Notes under the pieces: generated by a model | Told to the model about the DNA's origin: nothing | The model's database searches: none | Seen by the model: only the letters and a program-made list of their open reading frames with translations | Translations under genes and position numbers: made by a program | NCBI RefSeq assembly: GCF_027921745.1 | Contig: NC_079239.1 | Span: 337,501 to 401,500 of the forward strand | DNA: 64,000 nucleotides | Direction: 5' to 3' | DNA from: Schizosaccharomyces osmophilus | Taxonomy: Eukaryota; Ascomycota; Schizosaccharomycetes; Schizosaccharomycetales; Schizosaccharomycetaceae | Shown: positions 1-9,816 of the stretch, piece by piece | Numbering within the stretch: the first letter of the stretch is position 1 | Layout of the letters: each line of letters starts with the position of its first letter

Positions 1-2030
1 AATTTTCTAGTGTTTTCGTACATCGATACAGAGATGTTGAGCCGAAGATACGGATTGATTGTCTGAAGGAACTTGGCAATTGGATTAATATAGTTCCCAG
101 TGTCTTTTTCTCTGGATCCTATTTACGATACCTAGGTTGGATGTTGTCGGATACGAACACAACTGCTCGTCTAACTGTAATTAAAGTTTTGCATAAGATA
201 TTTGAAACGGAATCTTTTTTTGGAGGTCTCAGGCATTTCACTTCAAGGTTCAAAGAAAGAATTATTGAAATAAGCTGCGTAGATGCCGAAGCTACTGTTC
301 GTATAGCCTCAATTCGTTTATGTAATACTATCAGAGCATGTGGTTTTTTAGAAGATGAAGAGGTTATGAAATTATCGCAGCTTATTTTGGATGTTAATCC
401 AAGAATTCAGCGTGAAGCAATACAATTCTTATGTTCTACCGTGCAAGAAGCTACAGGTGAAAAGATAGAATCTTGGGGAGATGAGGAAGCCATTTCTGAG
501 TCCTTTTCCGAAGAAACCGTTACTTCCTTTGATATTATTTGGGTAAAATATGCTCAGCTCTCGAAAACAGTGGAAGTTTTGCGGGATTTATTCAAAAACG
601 ATCCCACTGATCTGAAATTGTTCCATGTTTTTCAAAGAAACGTATCAGATTCAACGCCTATAACTCAGACTTTATTGAACGCTTGTAGATTGGATAGTGA
701 TTATCAGTCATGGGAGAAGATTGCAAGCTATATATTATTTGACGATTACGGTTCCAAGTCTACCGACACGGTCAATGATGTTTTGCAATTCTGCAAACTT
801 TCTGAAAGTCAAGAATGTATTCTATTGCAACTACTTGCTTCTTCCCTTCTTCATATTTCAGATTCTGAGTTTGTGGTTCCTAAAAAGATTGGAAAGCAGC
901 AATTAGAGGACAGAAACGAGCTTGAAAAGGATGATGAAAAGGATTTGGTATATTTGAGGATACTGCCTCTGTTGAACAACATTATAGAAAGGGAAGCAGC
1001 TTCTCCTATGTTACTCCATCATACCCTTCGATTGCTTTTTACGCTTGATTTCAAGCAGTATGCACATATGCAGCTTTCAAAGCCTTTTGAAACCCTTTTA
1101 TTGAACCTATCAAAGTTCTTTCTGACAAGTAATAATGCGAATATAATCCAAGATTGCACGGTTGTGTTTTTACGGATGCAGTCCGTTCCGGTTTTAGAGG
1201 AGAGATCGTCCTTCAGAATTACAGAAATGTGCGATCAAAGTGTTCAAGAGTTTTTTGATCTATTCCTTTCGTTCAATTTACGCGAAGGCATTATTACCAA
1301 GGATGATCATTTACGGTTTGAAGCATGTTTGAAGCGTATGGAAGGCTGTACATCAATAAAAAATATAACGGACAATACCCAATATAAAATTATTTATGAC
1401 AAGTTATCAGATATGCTTTCTCGAAATCCTAATGCGCTTGAAGATTCTCTTAAGTTTCCCGCTTTACAATCTCAACAAAGTTTGTTTTTCTGGCTCCTTT
1501 TGCAAGAAGAATCTCTGAATGGCGAACTTATTCGTTCTTCTGGGGAAAAACTTTTTGATTGTTTAATCCTTTTAATTAATGAAGACAGCTCAGGTGTACT
1601 AAAGCTTCAAGCTACACGGGTTTTGTTGGAAGTAATAATTATGGTATCGAGCTTCAAGGCTACTAAGGGGACTGAAAGTGATGAGTTTATCCCTGGTGTA
1701 GAAAGATCGAAAAGCAAAGATATGGTTCGTTCTTTGTTCTCTATTTTACAAGGATGGTTGACTGTCTATGGTAAAATGATTAATGCTTCTCCTATAAAGC
1801 TGGTGGATCAAAAAACAAGTTGGATTCCAATAACCATGCCGACAAATCCATTGAACAGACAATTGTTAGAACAAATATGCTGTGATTTAGTAGGGAAATT
1901 GCTATTAACGGGTTCTCTTACAAATGTACTCTTAAATGAAGACTGGGAAATATTACAAACTATCAGGGGAAATTTTGGTTCGGCTATAGATATGTTGTTT
2001 GTCGAGTTCAGAGTTGATGAAAGAGTTTAA
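1..2030 (+). CDS. Cohesin STAG/SA subunit (Psc3 or Rec11), 5'-truncated by window edge
   Basis: This is the C-terminal two thirds of a Scc3/SA/STAG cohesin subunit, which binds the kleisin of the ring and is needed for sister-chromatid cohesion. The frame is open from the first bases, so the ATG at 141 is internal. Bases 3-140 encode the family's stromalin conservative domain, with VFVHRYRD, IRIDCLKELGNWI and SYLRYLGWMLSD. The rest is alpha-helical HEAT-like sequence to the stop at 2030, about 675 residues in the window. Fission yeast has two such proteins, mitotic Psc3 and meiotic arm-specific Rec11, and I cannot tell which this is. The protein ends on helical sequence without the long acidic tail of many mitotic SA proteins. 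It converges on the next gene with a gap of about 110 bp. Confidence 0.9.
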   Translation, partial: FSSVFVHRYRDVEPKIRIDCLKELGNWINIVPSVFFSGSYLRYLGWMLSDTNTTARLTVIKVLHKIFETESFFGGLRHFTSRFKERIIEISCVDAEATVRIASIRLCNTIRACGFLEDEEVMKLSQLILDVNPRIQREAIQFLCSTVQEATGEKIESWGDEEAISESFSEETVTSFDIIWVKYAQLSKTVEVLRDLFKNDPTDLKLFHVFQRNVSDSTPITQTLLNACRLDSDYQSWEKIASYILFDDYGSKSTDTVNDVLQFCKLSESQECILLQLLASSLLHISDSEFVVPKKIGKQQLEDRNELEKDDEKDLVYLRILPLLNNIIEREAASPMLLHHTLRLLFTLDFKQYAHMQLSKPFETLLLNLSKFFLTSNNANIIQDCTVVFLRMQSVPVLEERSSFRITEMCDQSVQEFFDLFLSFNLREGIITKDDHLRFEACLKRMEGCTSIKNITDNTQYKIIYDKLSDMLSRNPNALEDSLKFPALQSQQSLFFWLLLQEESLNGELIRSSGEKLFDCLILLINEDSSGVLKLQATRVLLEVIIMVSSFKATKGTESDEFIPGVERSKSKDMVRSLFSILQGWLTVYGKMINASPIKLVDQKTSWIPITMPTNPLNRQLLEQICCDLVGKLLLTGSLTNVLLNEDWEILQTIRGNFGSAIDMLFVEFRVDERV

Positions 2031-2144
2031 GTTTTCTTAAATTTTTATATCTTAGAAGCAAAATTAATGAATGTAATGGAATAGTAATACAAATTTATAC
2101 CTTAAGCCCAATTATCCTAAGTAAGCAAGTAACGTATGTGAAGC

Positions 2145-2936
2145 TTACTTTTTTCCCCCGTGCATCATCTCACGATACTTTTGAATTAGTTCTTGGCGCT
2201 CTTGTCCGAGCGCTTGCCGCCTAGCTAGAGACTCAGGCTGGCCTCTGCTATTGAACTTTGGAACATTATCGACTGTAATTTTATTTTTGAGCTTCAGTTC
2301 AGGAAGTTTTGGGGGAGCTTGTACAGTCTCACCAAAAGCAGGTTTTTCTTGAATGCCAGCCCAAGGATCAGGAGAACCTTTGCGTTTTTTACGCGAATCT
2401 ACATGGATAAATTTTCTAAAATGGTTAGCAAAAAACCAAAGATGTCTTTGAAGCATACTTAGAAACATCTTCTTCCCAGTTTTTATCCTCCAAATTTTCC
2501 TCAGCTTCAGTCCGCTCACGTAGGCGTTTTTCTTGAGATTTAAGGATCTTCTTTTTATCTTTCTTATCCGTAAATTCATCAATCGTAGCCTTTCCTGATT
2601 TAAATGCCACTGGGATACTTTGATTCACTCGCAGACTGAATTCACGCATACTTTCGCCTGGTCGTCGCTTCAATTGCTCATTTTTTTGTGGTTTGCTATT
2701 TTTCTTCTCAGGTTCCGCTGGTTTGTTTCGTTTATTTTCAGAGAATTCTTTCATTTTCATGAGTCTTTTAAACGATTTTGGTGTATCATCTTCTAAATTT
2801 TCTTCCTTCTCAGTTGGACCATTGTTGTAGCTATAAATTAGTCGTTAATCCTTATTTTTTAAAAAAAGCTATGTACTTACCCTATTTTTTTTCGCTCGGC
2901 ATCACGAACCGCCTTTTTCTTCGTTTTCGTAGGCAT
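2145..2936 (-). CDS. Lysine-rich CCDC137-like protein, 3 exons
   Basis: Exons on the minus strand are 2936-2881, 2830-2459 and 2415-2145, giving 232 aa. Intron 1 has donor GTAAGT, branch GACTAAT and acceptor TATAG. Intron 2 is 43 nt with donor GTATGC, branch GCTAAC and acceptor TTTAG, and phases agree across both joins. The protein starts MPTKTKKKAVRDAERKK, is very rich in Lys, Arg and Glu, and ends with a predicted helix (residues RRQALGQERQELIQKYREMM). The DDTPKSFKRLM and PDPWAGIQEKP segments resemble the small fungal relatives of human CCDC137, a nucleolar/chromosome-periphery type protein. That family call is from memory and only moderately sure. No catalytic motif is visible. Confidence 0.75.
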
Positions 2937-4298
2937 ATTGGTTTTGGGGTGGTACCTTCTGCAATGCAACTATGGGTAACTGCAAATAAATTAAGCATTT
3001 TTATAAAGTAATTATTTCGTTAATTAAATTTATTTTATTTCTCTGAAAATCGTCACTTACTTGGATGAAAAAAAGGTAAACAACCCGAAATAAATTTTAT
3101 TTATTTTAGTAAAAAAGCCTAACAATACCAATTGCGACTTATGGTATGGAAAAGTGAACTAGAAATGTTTAATGTTTTATTTTTATTATTATGTGAGCAT
3201 CCCAAAATCCGGTTTGATACATTATAATGGGACTTTTTGATGATAACCTGCTTGATTTTAGTTGATGACTCTCGCAGGTAAATCACAATATGGTAGCACA
3301 AACCATCTTATGATTAAGAATTGTCTTAATCAAGAACTAGTTGAATGAGATTTGATGATTTGGTACCTATCGAGTTGGCGTTCTTCATTCATACTCTTGA
3401 TATTACTGGCAACAACACTAGTTAGTGGAGACAGCCAAGGACAAGACAAATTAGTTTTAAACAATAAATTCAATAAATGCGTGTGTGTTTGTTCCCGACA
3501 TTTCTGCTTACATCAATTCTGTTTTACTTATTTTTCCTATGAACGAATATAGCTACGGTAAAAGTGACTGTACGAACAGAATAAAAACTTTATTAAACAA
3601 TTTGTTACTATCATTTATCTAAGAGTTTATAGGCTTGCAAAATAGAACTTGCCCTTTATTTACATGGTTTCTATTTATTTTTTAAACATTGTGCTCGACA
3701 ATATGAGGTGACTATGTCACTTAGGTATAGCTATTGCTAGTTTCTGTAGCTGAAGCACCGTTCACCTTCCAGGTTGCTTTTGAAGGAAATCGCTTGATGA
3801 ACAGCTGGAATCAAATCATTTAATTTTTGTTAACTGTTTTCTATAAGTTATTTTTTGATTCACTAGGTTGATACTCATTTGCATAGTCACCTATTTCGAT
3901 TTCTTTTCTTCACTTCAAAAACAGTACATCCATCTTCCTTTTTTTTTTGGCTTTTTAAAAATAAAAAACACAGGTCTTTTACCTAAAATTTGAATTGTCT
4001 TCATAATTGCTGAATGCAGGATCTGATTTTGACTTTGTAATCTGTTTACGAGAAAACTTAGAGCGAAACCATTGTTTTTGGTACACGTTCATTTTAGATC
4101 CTTCTTTTCTTTTATTCTTCGGGTTACTATATTTATTACTACCCATATCTAACCTTACGTATTTTGTCTAATATTTGAATGGTATTATACATCTAATTCC
4201 CCTTCTTTTTTATCCTTATTCCTTCTTTTCTTTTTAATCAGTTCTCGTCGTTTGCCGAGTAATCTTTTGTTTTGGATTTTTAAAATTTGTATTCAGAT
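2937..4298. other. Divergent intergenic region upstream of the CCDC137-like gene and tip1
   Basis: About 1.36 kb with no convincing gene. It should hold the promoters of the flanking genes. A 66-codon ORF at 3352-3552 starts with a hydrophobic stretch but lacks other support. A short perfect hairpin (GTGAC, loop TAT, GTCAC) lies at 3708-3720 in a slightly less AT-rich patch (3690-3830), which could be part of a structured RNA; I cannot assign one. Pyrimidine-rich sequence leads into tip1. Confidence 0.5.
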
Positions 4299-5693
4299 AT
4301 GTTTCCTTTAGGAAGTGTTGCAGAAACAGCTACTGGAGAACGAGGGTTCGTTCGTTATGTCGGAGAAGTTGAAAGCCGTAAAGGCAACTTTGTTGGATTG
4401 GAGTTATTTCCTGAATACGCGGAATCCGGAAAAAATCGAGGAATCGTTGACGGAAAAGAATATTTCAAGACAAGAAATGGAGATAGAACAGGCATCTTCT
4501 TACCAATCGATAAATGTAAAATAGCCTCCTCTATAGCTGCTTCGCCATCGTCATCTCCGAAAGGTAATGAAAATTACATAGCATCCCCAGCTCCTACTTC
4601 CCTTCCAATGTCTCCCAATCCGCTATCTGCTATCCCAAGATTAACGGCTTTTCCCCCAAATAATAACATGAACGTAAACAGCATCTCATCGACCGCCCTT
4701 ACACCTACGGAGAAAATCCTTCAAAAACGGATTGAAGAGCTGCTCTTTGAGCGTCAGAATCATCAACAACAATTAGAAGAAGTTCTTTCGAGCGTTGATC
4801 AACTTCAAGCGCTAGTCACAAATTTCACAGACCAGCAAGATGAATTAGATGAGTTACGCGAGCGGATCACCATGAAAGAGGAGCGTGTACAACAAATGAG
4901 AGAAGAGGCCTCTCAGAGGCGTCATGATTTTAATTCAACAATCGAATATCTAGAAGACTCTACAACCCGCCTCGTTGAATCTTACGAACATCGAATATCC
5001 GAACTTGAATTCCAATTAGACGCTTATGCAACGGATAAGCAGGGAGATGCATTTTTAAATGTGTGTCAAGAACGGGACGAAGCGTTAAGCCAAATTGAAG
5101 TCTTGGAGGAGCGCCTTGGGAAGGTGCTTAAGTCACGGACGCCTGCAGAAAACGGGTCTGTTCATGGGAAACATCGGAGCATCATTGAGAATGGCTCTCC
5201 AACTTTGACTAACGTTTCATATGAAAGCCATTCTAGGGGCAAAGCATCTCGAGAGTTACCAGAAAACCATCCTCAACGCCGTCAGACACTAGAGTTTTAT
5301 GAAATTGAAATTGAGGTATTACGAAACAAGGCTGAATCCTTGCAGGTCGACTGCGATGAAAAGGGTTACTATATTAGTGAGCTAGAGGCTCGTTTAAGTA
5401 AAACCAGTTTTACTCCATCTGACATGGAACCTAATCACAACTCCACAGCCGAGCGGGAAAAGCTACTCAATCGAATCTCGGAGCTCGAATCTACGATAGA
5501 AAAAATGTCACTTCATGACGATTTTGAAGGTGAAAACCCGTCTTCCCTAAATAATATCCCAACAAATATTATTTCAGAAGATACCGATAATAACTCCGTT
5601 TGGTGTGAAGTCTGTGAAAATTCGAGCCATACGCTAGCTGAATGCCCTACAGTCTTTGGTACAAAGGATGAAGATATACCTTCACTAATTTAA
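4299..5693 (+). CDS. tip1: CLIP-170-type microtubule plus-end protein Tip1
   Basis: Single exon, 464 aa. The ATG at 4299 (MFPLGSV) is the first in frame. Residues 1-72 form a CAP-Gly domain with GFVRYVGEVESRKGNFVGLEL and a GKNRG motif in place of the textbook GKNDG. A Ser/Pro-rich linker (75-135) is followed by coiled coil to about residue 420. The tail carries a CCHC-like zinc knuckle (CEVC, then H, then C in spacing CX2CX4HX4C), the region that in this family contacts partner plus-end and dynein factors. Fission yeast Tip1 rides microtubule ends and guides them to the cell poles. The length is close to the S. pombe protein (about 461 aa). It converges on the G6PDH-like gene, as I recall for tip1 in S. 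pombe. Confidence 0.93.
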   Translation: MFPLGSVAETATGERGFVRYVGEVESRKGNFVGLELFPEYAESGKNRGIVDGKEYFKTRNGDRTGIFLPIDKCKIASSIAASPSSSPKGNENYIASPAPTSLPMSPNPLSAIPRLTAFPPNNNMNVNSISSTALTPTEKILQKRIEELLFERQNHQQQLEEVLSSVDQLQALVTNFTDQQDELDELRERITMKEERVQQMREEASQRRHDFNSTIEYLEDSTTRLVESYEHRISELEFQLDAYATDKQGDAFLNVCQERDEALSQIEVLEERLGKVLKSRTPAENGSVHGKHRSIIENGSPTLTNVSYESHSRGKASRELPENHPQRRQTLEFYEIEIEVLRNKAESLQVDCDEKGYYISELEARLSKTSFTPSDMEPNHNSTAEREKLLNRISELESTIEKMSLHDDFEGENPSSLNNIPTNIISEDTDNNSVWCEVCENSSHTLAECPTVFGTKDEDIPSLI

Positions 5694-6091
5694 CATGTGT
5701 ATATTTATTACTTTATATGTAACCCTTTTATTTTAAATGAATAATGTTTCATTGATGCTTTGAAAATTTAGACTTCTGTTCAACTTTTCCAGACCTAGCA
5801 AGCTCTATTCTATTGGATATCGTAGCTGTTTTTCTTGATAGGATGGAATTATTACCATAGCCTACAATTGAAATACCGTCGTACATATTGAACGCAAAAG
5901 GAATATTAAAACACATCGTACCGGAAATTTTATTTATCGTTCATAGCTTAAATAAATCATATGTAATAGTAACCATCATTCATCAAAAAATGATTGGACT
6001 CATTGGCAGTCCATATTGTATCAACAAGTGTCATTGATACGTTAAACATCATAGTCCAAAGCTGAGTTGTTAGCAATCGGAAGCACTTGAA
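5694..6091. terminator. Convergent 3' regions of tip1 and the G6PDH-like gene
   Basis: This 398-bp AT-rich gap lies between two convergent genes. AATAAA-like sequences occur on both strands (for example around 5950), consistent with cleavage and polyadenylation signals. Nothing else is apparent. Confidence 0.4.
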
Positions 6092-7513
6092 TCACTGTAT
6101 AAGCTTCAAGTGAGATTTCAAATACTGCTCAGCTTCTTTAGGGCCAGTGCTACCCGCAGGGTAAGGCAAAGGCTCATTAGGGGAATCTAAAATTTCATCG
6201 AAAATACGCCAAGCATACTCGACTTCGTCGTCACGGACAAACTTTGTAGGATCGCCCCTGATAGCATCCTCAAACAAAATTTCATATGCATCCCTTTTGT
6301 TTTTCATCTCTTCCGAGAATTGCTCTTTGAAGTTCAAATTCAAGGAAGCATTCACACAAGTGCGTTCTGAACTCATGGGCTTGTTGGCGAAAGCAGTCAA
6401 AACAACTTCCTGATTTGGCTGAACACTGAATGAAATGTAATGGTCTTGATTCACATCGGTAAAGATACCAGACTCCTTACCTTTCAAGTAATATTTGATT
6501 TCAACTCTTCCTCTCTCCAAGCTTTTTCCAGAATCAAATACAAAAGGAACGCCCTTCCAACGTTCATTGTCTACGAAAAGTGTGGTAGCGACATAGGTGG
6601 TAGCTTTGCTTTCCTTTGAAACACCTTCCAAATCTTTATAACCACCCTTACCGTTACCGGATACATATTGACCTAAGATTGAGTCTTTTAGGGATGCATG
6701 CGAAGTGGCTTTCAAGACTTTAACCTTTTCGTAACGAACATCATCTGGACTTTCAGATTTGGGTTCATCCATAGCGGCCACGGTGAAGATTTGAGACATA
6801 TGGTTTTGGAGAACGTCTCGAACAACACCATTGATGTCGTAGTAGCCCACACGACCATCACAACCACCGCCTTCCCACATAGAAATGTTCACAGACTTGA
6901 CGTGGTGGTTGTTGAGCAAAGCATCCAAACTGTGTGGGTTGGCGAAGCGAAGGGTAGGCAGATTGATGATCATGTCCTTGGCTAAGTAATGATCAATACG
7001 GTAGATTTCGTCTTCGCTCCATTTTTTATGCAAATCTTCTTTGAGTTTGATAGAAGAATCATAGTCTTTACCAAATGGTTTTTCGATGATCATTCTAGTT
7101 CTCCCATCTGGAAGGTAAACATGATCATGAATGAAATTACCTACAGAGACGTAGGCGGAAGGGGGCAAAGCCAAATAGAAGACGCGAAGACCTTTGGATT
7201 GATCGGTGTTCTTTTCTAAGTTTTCAAGGTATTTGTTAAATTCTTTGAAAGAATCTGCCTGGTCGTACTGACCCGTAAAGTAAGAAACTCGGCTGATGAA
7301 TTCGTCATAAAGTTTTGCTTGTTCTTGTTCTGGCTTGATGAAATCTTTTAGAGAGTTTTGAAAATCTGGTTCGGATAGTTTACTTCTGGCATAGCCTACA
7401 ACGTAAAAGGACTGACGGTTGACGCAGTTTCTCGCATAGAGGTTGAAGAGTGCAGGGAAGGTTTTTTGATGGGCTAAATGACCCGAAGCACCAAAGACGA
7501 TAAAACTCACCAT
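6092..7513 (-). CDS. Glucose-6-phosphate / glucose dehydrogenase family paralogue
   Basis: Single exon, 473 aa, starting at the ATG MVSFIVFGASG; the longer upstream frame has no ATG. It has the G6PDH family layout: an N-terminal Rossmann fold, IEKPFGKDY for substrate/coenzyme binding, and RIDHYLAKD carrying the catalytic His. The usual GxxGDLAxxK coenzyme motif reads GASGHLAHQK, and RIDHYLGKE reads RIDHYLAKD, so it differs from textbook Zwf1. It is about 25 residues shorter than Zwf1 (about 500). S. pombe has Zwf1 plus two shorter paralogues, one of which (as I recall) sits between tip1 and obr1, exactly as here. Substrate could be glucose-6-phosphate or free glucose. A TTACGTAA site lies 442 bp upstream of the start. 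Confidence 0.88.
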   Translation of the reverse strand: MVSFIVFGASGHLAHQKTFPALFNLYARNCVNRQSFYVVGYARSKLSEPDFQNSLKDFIKPEQEQAKLYDEFISRVSYFTGQYDQADSFKEFNKYLENLEKNTDQSKGLRVFYLALPPSAYVSVGNFIHDHVYLPDGRTRMIIEKPFGKDYDSSIKLKEDLHKKWSEDEIYRIDHYLAKDMIINLPTLRFANPHSLDALLNNHHVKSVNISMWEGGGCDGRVGYYDINGVVRDVLQNHMSQIFTVAAMDEPKSESPDDVRYEKVKVLKATSHASLKDSILGQYVSGNGKGGYKDLEGVSKESKATTYVATTLFVDNERWKGVPFVFDSGKSLERGRVEIKYYLKGKESGIFTDVNQDHYISFSVQPNQEVVLTAFANKPMSSERTCVNASLNLNFKEQFSEEMKNKRDAYEILFEDAIRGDPTKFVRDDEVEYAWRIFDEILDSPNEPLPYPAGSTGPKEAEQYLKSHLKLIQ

Positions 7514-7954
7514 GTTGAGAAATACGGATGTAGGAGTCGAATTCGATCCAAAAAAAGGGAAATAAGAAAGAGAAGAGAAACACTTGATCGTCAATTGACA
7601 GAAAAGAAACTAGACGACAATGGGTTGACGGTGAATGTTAAATCAAAGGAGTGCACAGAACAGGAATAGATTTGCCTTTTATGGCAATAAGAGGACGCAT
7701 GATCCCCGAAAATCAAAGGAACGAAAAGAACGACATGAAATCATAACCAAGCATATTGTATTGGAAATGACGAATTGGTAGACGGATTTTGAAGAAAATA
7801 GGAACCATATGGTTTTCGTCGATGAGCTAGAATTCACATCATGTTACGTTGGGTAGGTGGCAGAAGGCCCATGTAATGCATTATGGTTCATTTCATAAAT
7901 GGGCCTCATCGAACACACAGCAAACAGCATACAACAATGTGCACAGAAGCAAGT

Positions 7955-7962
7955 TTACGTAA
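7955..7962. promoter_or_regulatory. Palindromic TTACGTAA bZIP (Pap1-type) site
   Basis: The eight bases TTACGTAA match the palindromic site described for the fission yeast AP-1 factor Pap1. It lies 442 bp upstream of the G6PDH-like ATG. An NADPH-producing enzyme under Pap1 would make sense, but binding is inferred from sequence only. Confidence 0.45.
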
Positions 7963-8030
7963 AACAAACTCGAGCTGGACGACTACCGTATGTATTCGTT
8001 GTGTCTACGATGGTGGATCAGATCAACCTG

Positions 8031-8074
8031 GTGTAGTGTAATGTAGTGTAGAGTAGTAGTGGTAGTAGTGGTAG
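8031..8074. repeat. Imperfect GTAGT/GTAGTG simple repeat
   Basis: About 44 bp made of variants of GTAGTG and TAGTGG in tandem. It lies between obr1 and the G6PDH-like gene. No function is evident; it may be length-polymorphic. Confidence 0.7.
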
Positions 8075-8412
8075 AAATATGTGAGTTAGTATAGCAGAGT
8101 GTGTTTTGACAATTTTAAGAGACGGTAGCAAGTAGATAATGGATGAAAAGACAAGATGTTTGTTTCAAAAGATTCCCATACAAAAAACAAACGACTCTCT
8201 ACTAGTGAAACACATACACGCACACTGATATGAATATGCTTAGGCTTATTTTACGCTTTTACTGGCACTATTACTAGTTCTTGCTACAAATAAACACTAC
8301 ATACACTAAAACTGACGATCAAAGGATAAAATACAGAAAGGTTTATTTGTTCATTCAGTACCCACTCCAAGAATAAATAGGTAAATCATAACGTTGTAAT
8401 TGCCTCTTCCAT

Positions 8413-9018
8413 CTAAACACGGTAAACGGTGCGGTAGAAGGTCTCACCTTGGATGGTAGCAGACTCCAATTCTTGATCAGAAGGAGAGCGGCTGCCGTCA
8501 GCACCAGCGTAGGTACCGGCACCATAAGCAGAGCCACCATGGATATGGCCCAAGTCAGAAGCAATGCCAAAGGTGTTCTTGTAGCCCAAGGGAACATAGA
8601 TCATACCGTGGTGGATGAAACTGGTCAAGGCAGTAAAGCCAGTGGTTTCTTGACCACCGCCTTGAGTACCGGTGGAGAAGAATTGACCAAAGTACTTACC
8701 GTGCAAAGCACCCTGGGCCCAGAGACCACCAGTGGCATCCCAGAAGGCACGGAATTGAGCGCAGGGAGTACCGTAACGGGTGGGATAGCCAAAGAGGAAA
8801 CCGTCGTACTGGGTCAAGGTCTCAGTAGTAGCGACGGGGTAGTTGGGCTTCTTGGGAGCGTGCATCTTGGCCAAGATGTCATCAGACAAAATCTCGGGAA
8901 TTTGATAGATAACAGCCTTACCACCGGCGGCTTCAATACCTTTCTTCTCGGCCTCAGCGAGTTGGGCAACGTGGCCATAGGTAGAGTACATAAGAATAGC
9001 GATAGTTTGACCAGACAT
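8413..9018 (-). CDS. obr1: WrbA-type NAD(P)H:quinone oxidoreductase Obr1
   Basis: Single exon, 201 aa. This flavodoxin-like, FMN-binding quinone reductase performs two-electron reduction of quinones. The FMN phosphate loop is near the N-terminus (MYSTYGHVAQLAEA). PTRYGTP (about residue 79) and STGTQGGGQETT (about 113) are WrbA hallmarks, and the length is that of the family. The C-terminus (GSRSPSDQELESA) is also typical. In S. pombe obr1 is a classic Pap1 target, strongly induced by oxidants and by Crm1 inhibition. Upstream there are a TATA box, a TTAGTCA-type element and a CRE (listed separately). It is tandem with, and upstream of, the G6PDH-like gene, an apparent redox pair. Confidence 0.95.
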   Translation of the reverse strand: MSGQTIAILMYSTYGHVAQLAEAEKKGIEAAGGKAVIYQIPEILSDDILAKMHAPKKPNYPVATTETLTQYDGFLFGYPTRYGTPCAQFRAFWDATGGLWAQGALHGKYFGQFFSTGTQGGGQETTGFTALTSFIHHGMIYVPLGYKNTFGIASDLGHIHGGSAYGAGTYAGADGSRSPSDQELESATIQGETFYRTVYRV

Positions 9019-9134
9019 GATGAATGATGTTAAGAAAAGAAAAAAAAAAATTTGGTAATATCCAACTGACTAGTTAGTTGTTGGTAAAAGATCAAAGGTG
9101 ACGATGTTGAAAATTCACAGTGAGATTTCTCTCT

Positions 9135-9142
9135 TTATATAA
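9135..9142 (-). promoter_or_regulatory. TATA box of obr1
   Basis: Read on the minus strand this is TTATATAA with a further A (TATATAAA), about 117-124 bp upstream of the obr1 ATG. That spacing fits a short 5' UTR in fission yeast. Confidence 0.6.
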
Positions 9143-9249
9143 CTTTTTTGATGCATGATTTCATTCCCAATGATTCAGCTTTTTTCTTCAGAGAACAAAG
9201 TATTTGCTGACCACCCACTCTCATTAACCAAATATCCTTAGTATTCTGA

Positions 9250-9256
9250 TGACTAA
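9250..9256 (-). promoter_or_regulatory. TTAGTCA Pap1/AP-1-type element upstream of obr1
   Basis: The plus strand reads TGACTAA, so the minus strand, in the direction of obr1, reads TTAGTCA. This is a known Pap1 target sequence. It lies about 232 bp upstream of the start. Pap1 control of S. pombe obr1 is established; this particular site is inferred. Confidence 0.55.
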
Positions 9257-9556
9257 TACCCAATTATTGGCCAAGAAGCTCGTGGATTTTTCTCTGATTT
9301 ATAATCAACTATCAGTAAGTTTCTTTCTTCTGACTAAAAGCAAAAAATTTCTCTTATTTCGGCCATTTCTGGTCCATTTCGACGACCATTTTCTGCTTCT
9401 TCCTTGGGCCTTTTTTTTTTCAGCTCTCTCTAGCAGGTAACAAAAGTTTTCGCGAAAAGGATTTGCATCGACATTTTCGTTTACACTAACTTGCTTTTTT
9501 ATTGGCCTGATAAGGGTTGACTGCTTGATTTTTAGTTTGATTCCTTATGACCGCAT

Positions 9557-9564
9557 TGACGTCA
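9557..9564. promoter_or_regulatory. Palindromic CRE (TGACGTCA)
   Basis: A perfect TGACGTCA, the site used by Atf1-Pcr1-type bZIP dimers. It lies 539 bp upstream of obr1 and about 340 bp upstream of the tRNA. Stress control of obr1 is the obvious guess; Atf1 can also act from distance. Confidence 0.45.
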
Positions 9565-9792
9565 ATTATTTCGTATTCCGATTTCGCGCTGACACTCGTA
9601 AAGGGTTCTTGGAAGACATTACGTGCCGCGGTTCCAATTTGGTAAACATGTGTGAATGCGGTAGAGGCTGGTTTGGTACGTACTGGGTGGTGGCTCTGTT
9701 TAGTAGTCGAGGACAAAGAAAGAGTTTTGCTGGGATTGTAGCTAGGAGCGGCTTGAGATGGATTTCTGAATGTCTTGCTAAATCCTTGCTTG

Positions 9793-9816
9793 TTTTTTTT
9801 TTTTTTTTTTTTTTTT
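9793..9816. repeat. 24-nt poly-T tract
   Basis: An uninterrupted run of 24 T upstream of tRNA-Arg, interrupted on its left by TG. It probably excludes nucleosomes; a processed-transcript tail is not supported because no target-site duplication or body is seen. Confidence 0.85.

Larger units (their letters stand above)
7514..8412. other. Promoter of the G6PDH-like gene and 3' flank of obr1
   Basis: About 900 bp without a gene. It holds a bZIP-type palindrome TTACGTAA and an imperfect GTAGT-type simple repeat, both listed separately. No small ORF here looks coding. Confidence 0.5.

Noticed and set aside
3352-3552. 66-codon ORF with a signal-peptide-like start
   Set aside because: Isolated, Cys-rich low-complexity tail, no start context or homologue recognised.
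8449-9027. 192-codon ORF antisense to obr1
   Set aside because: Complete shadow of the strongly biased obr1 coding sequence.
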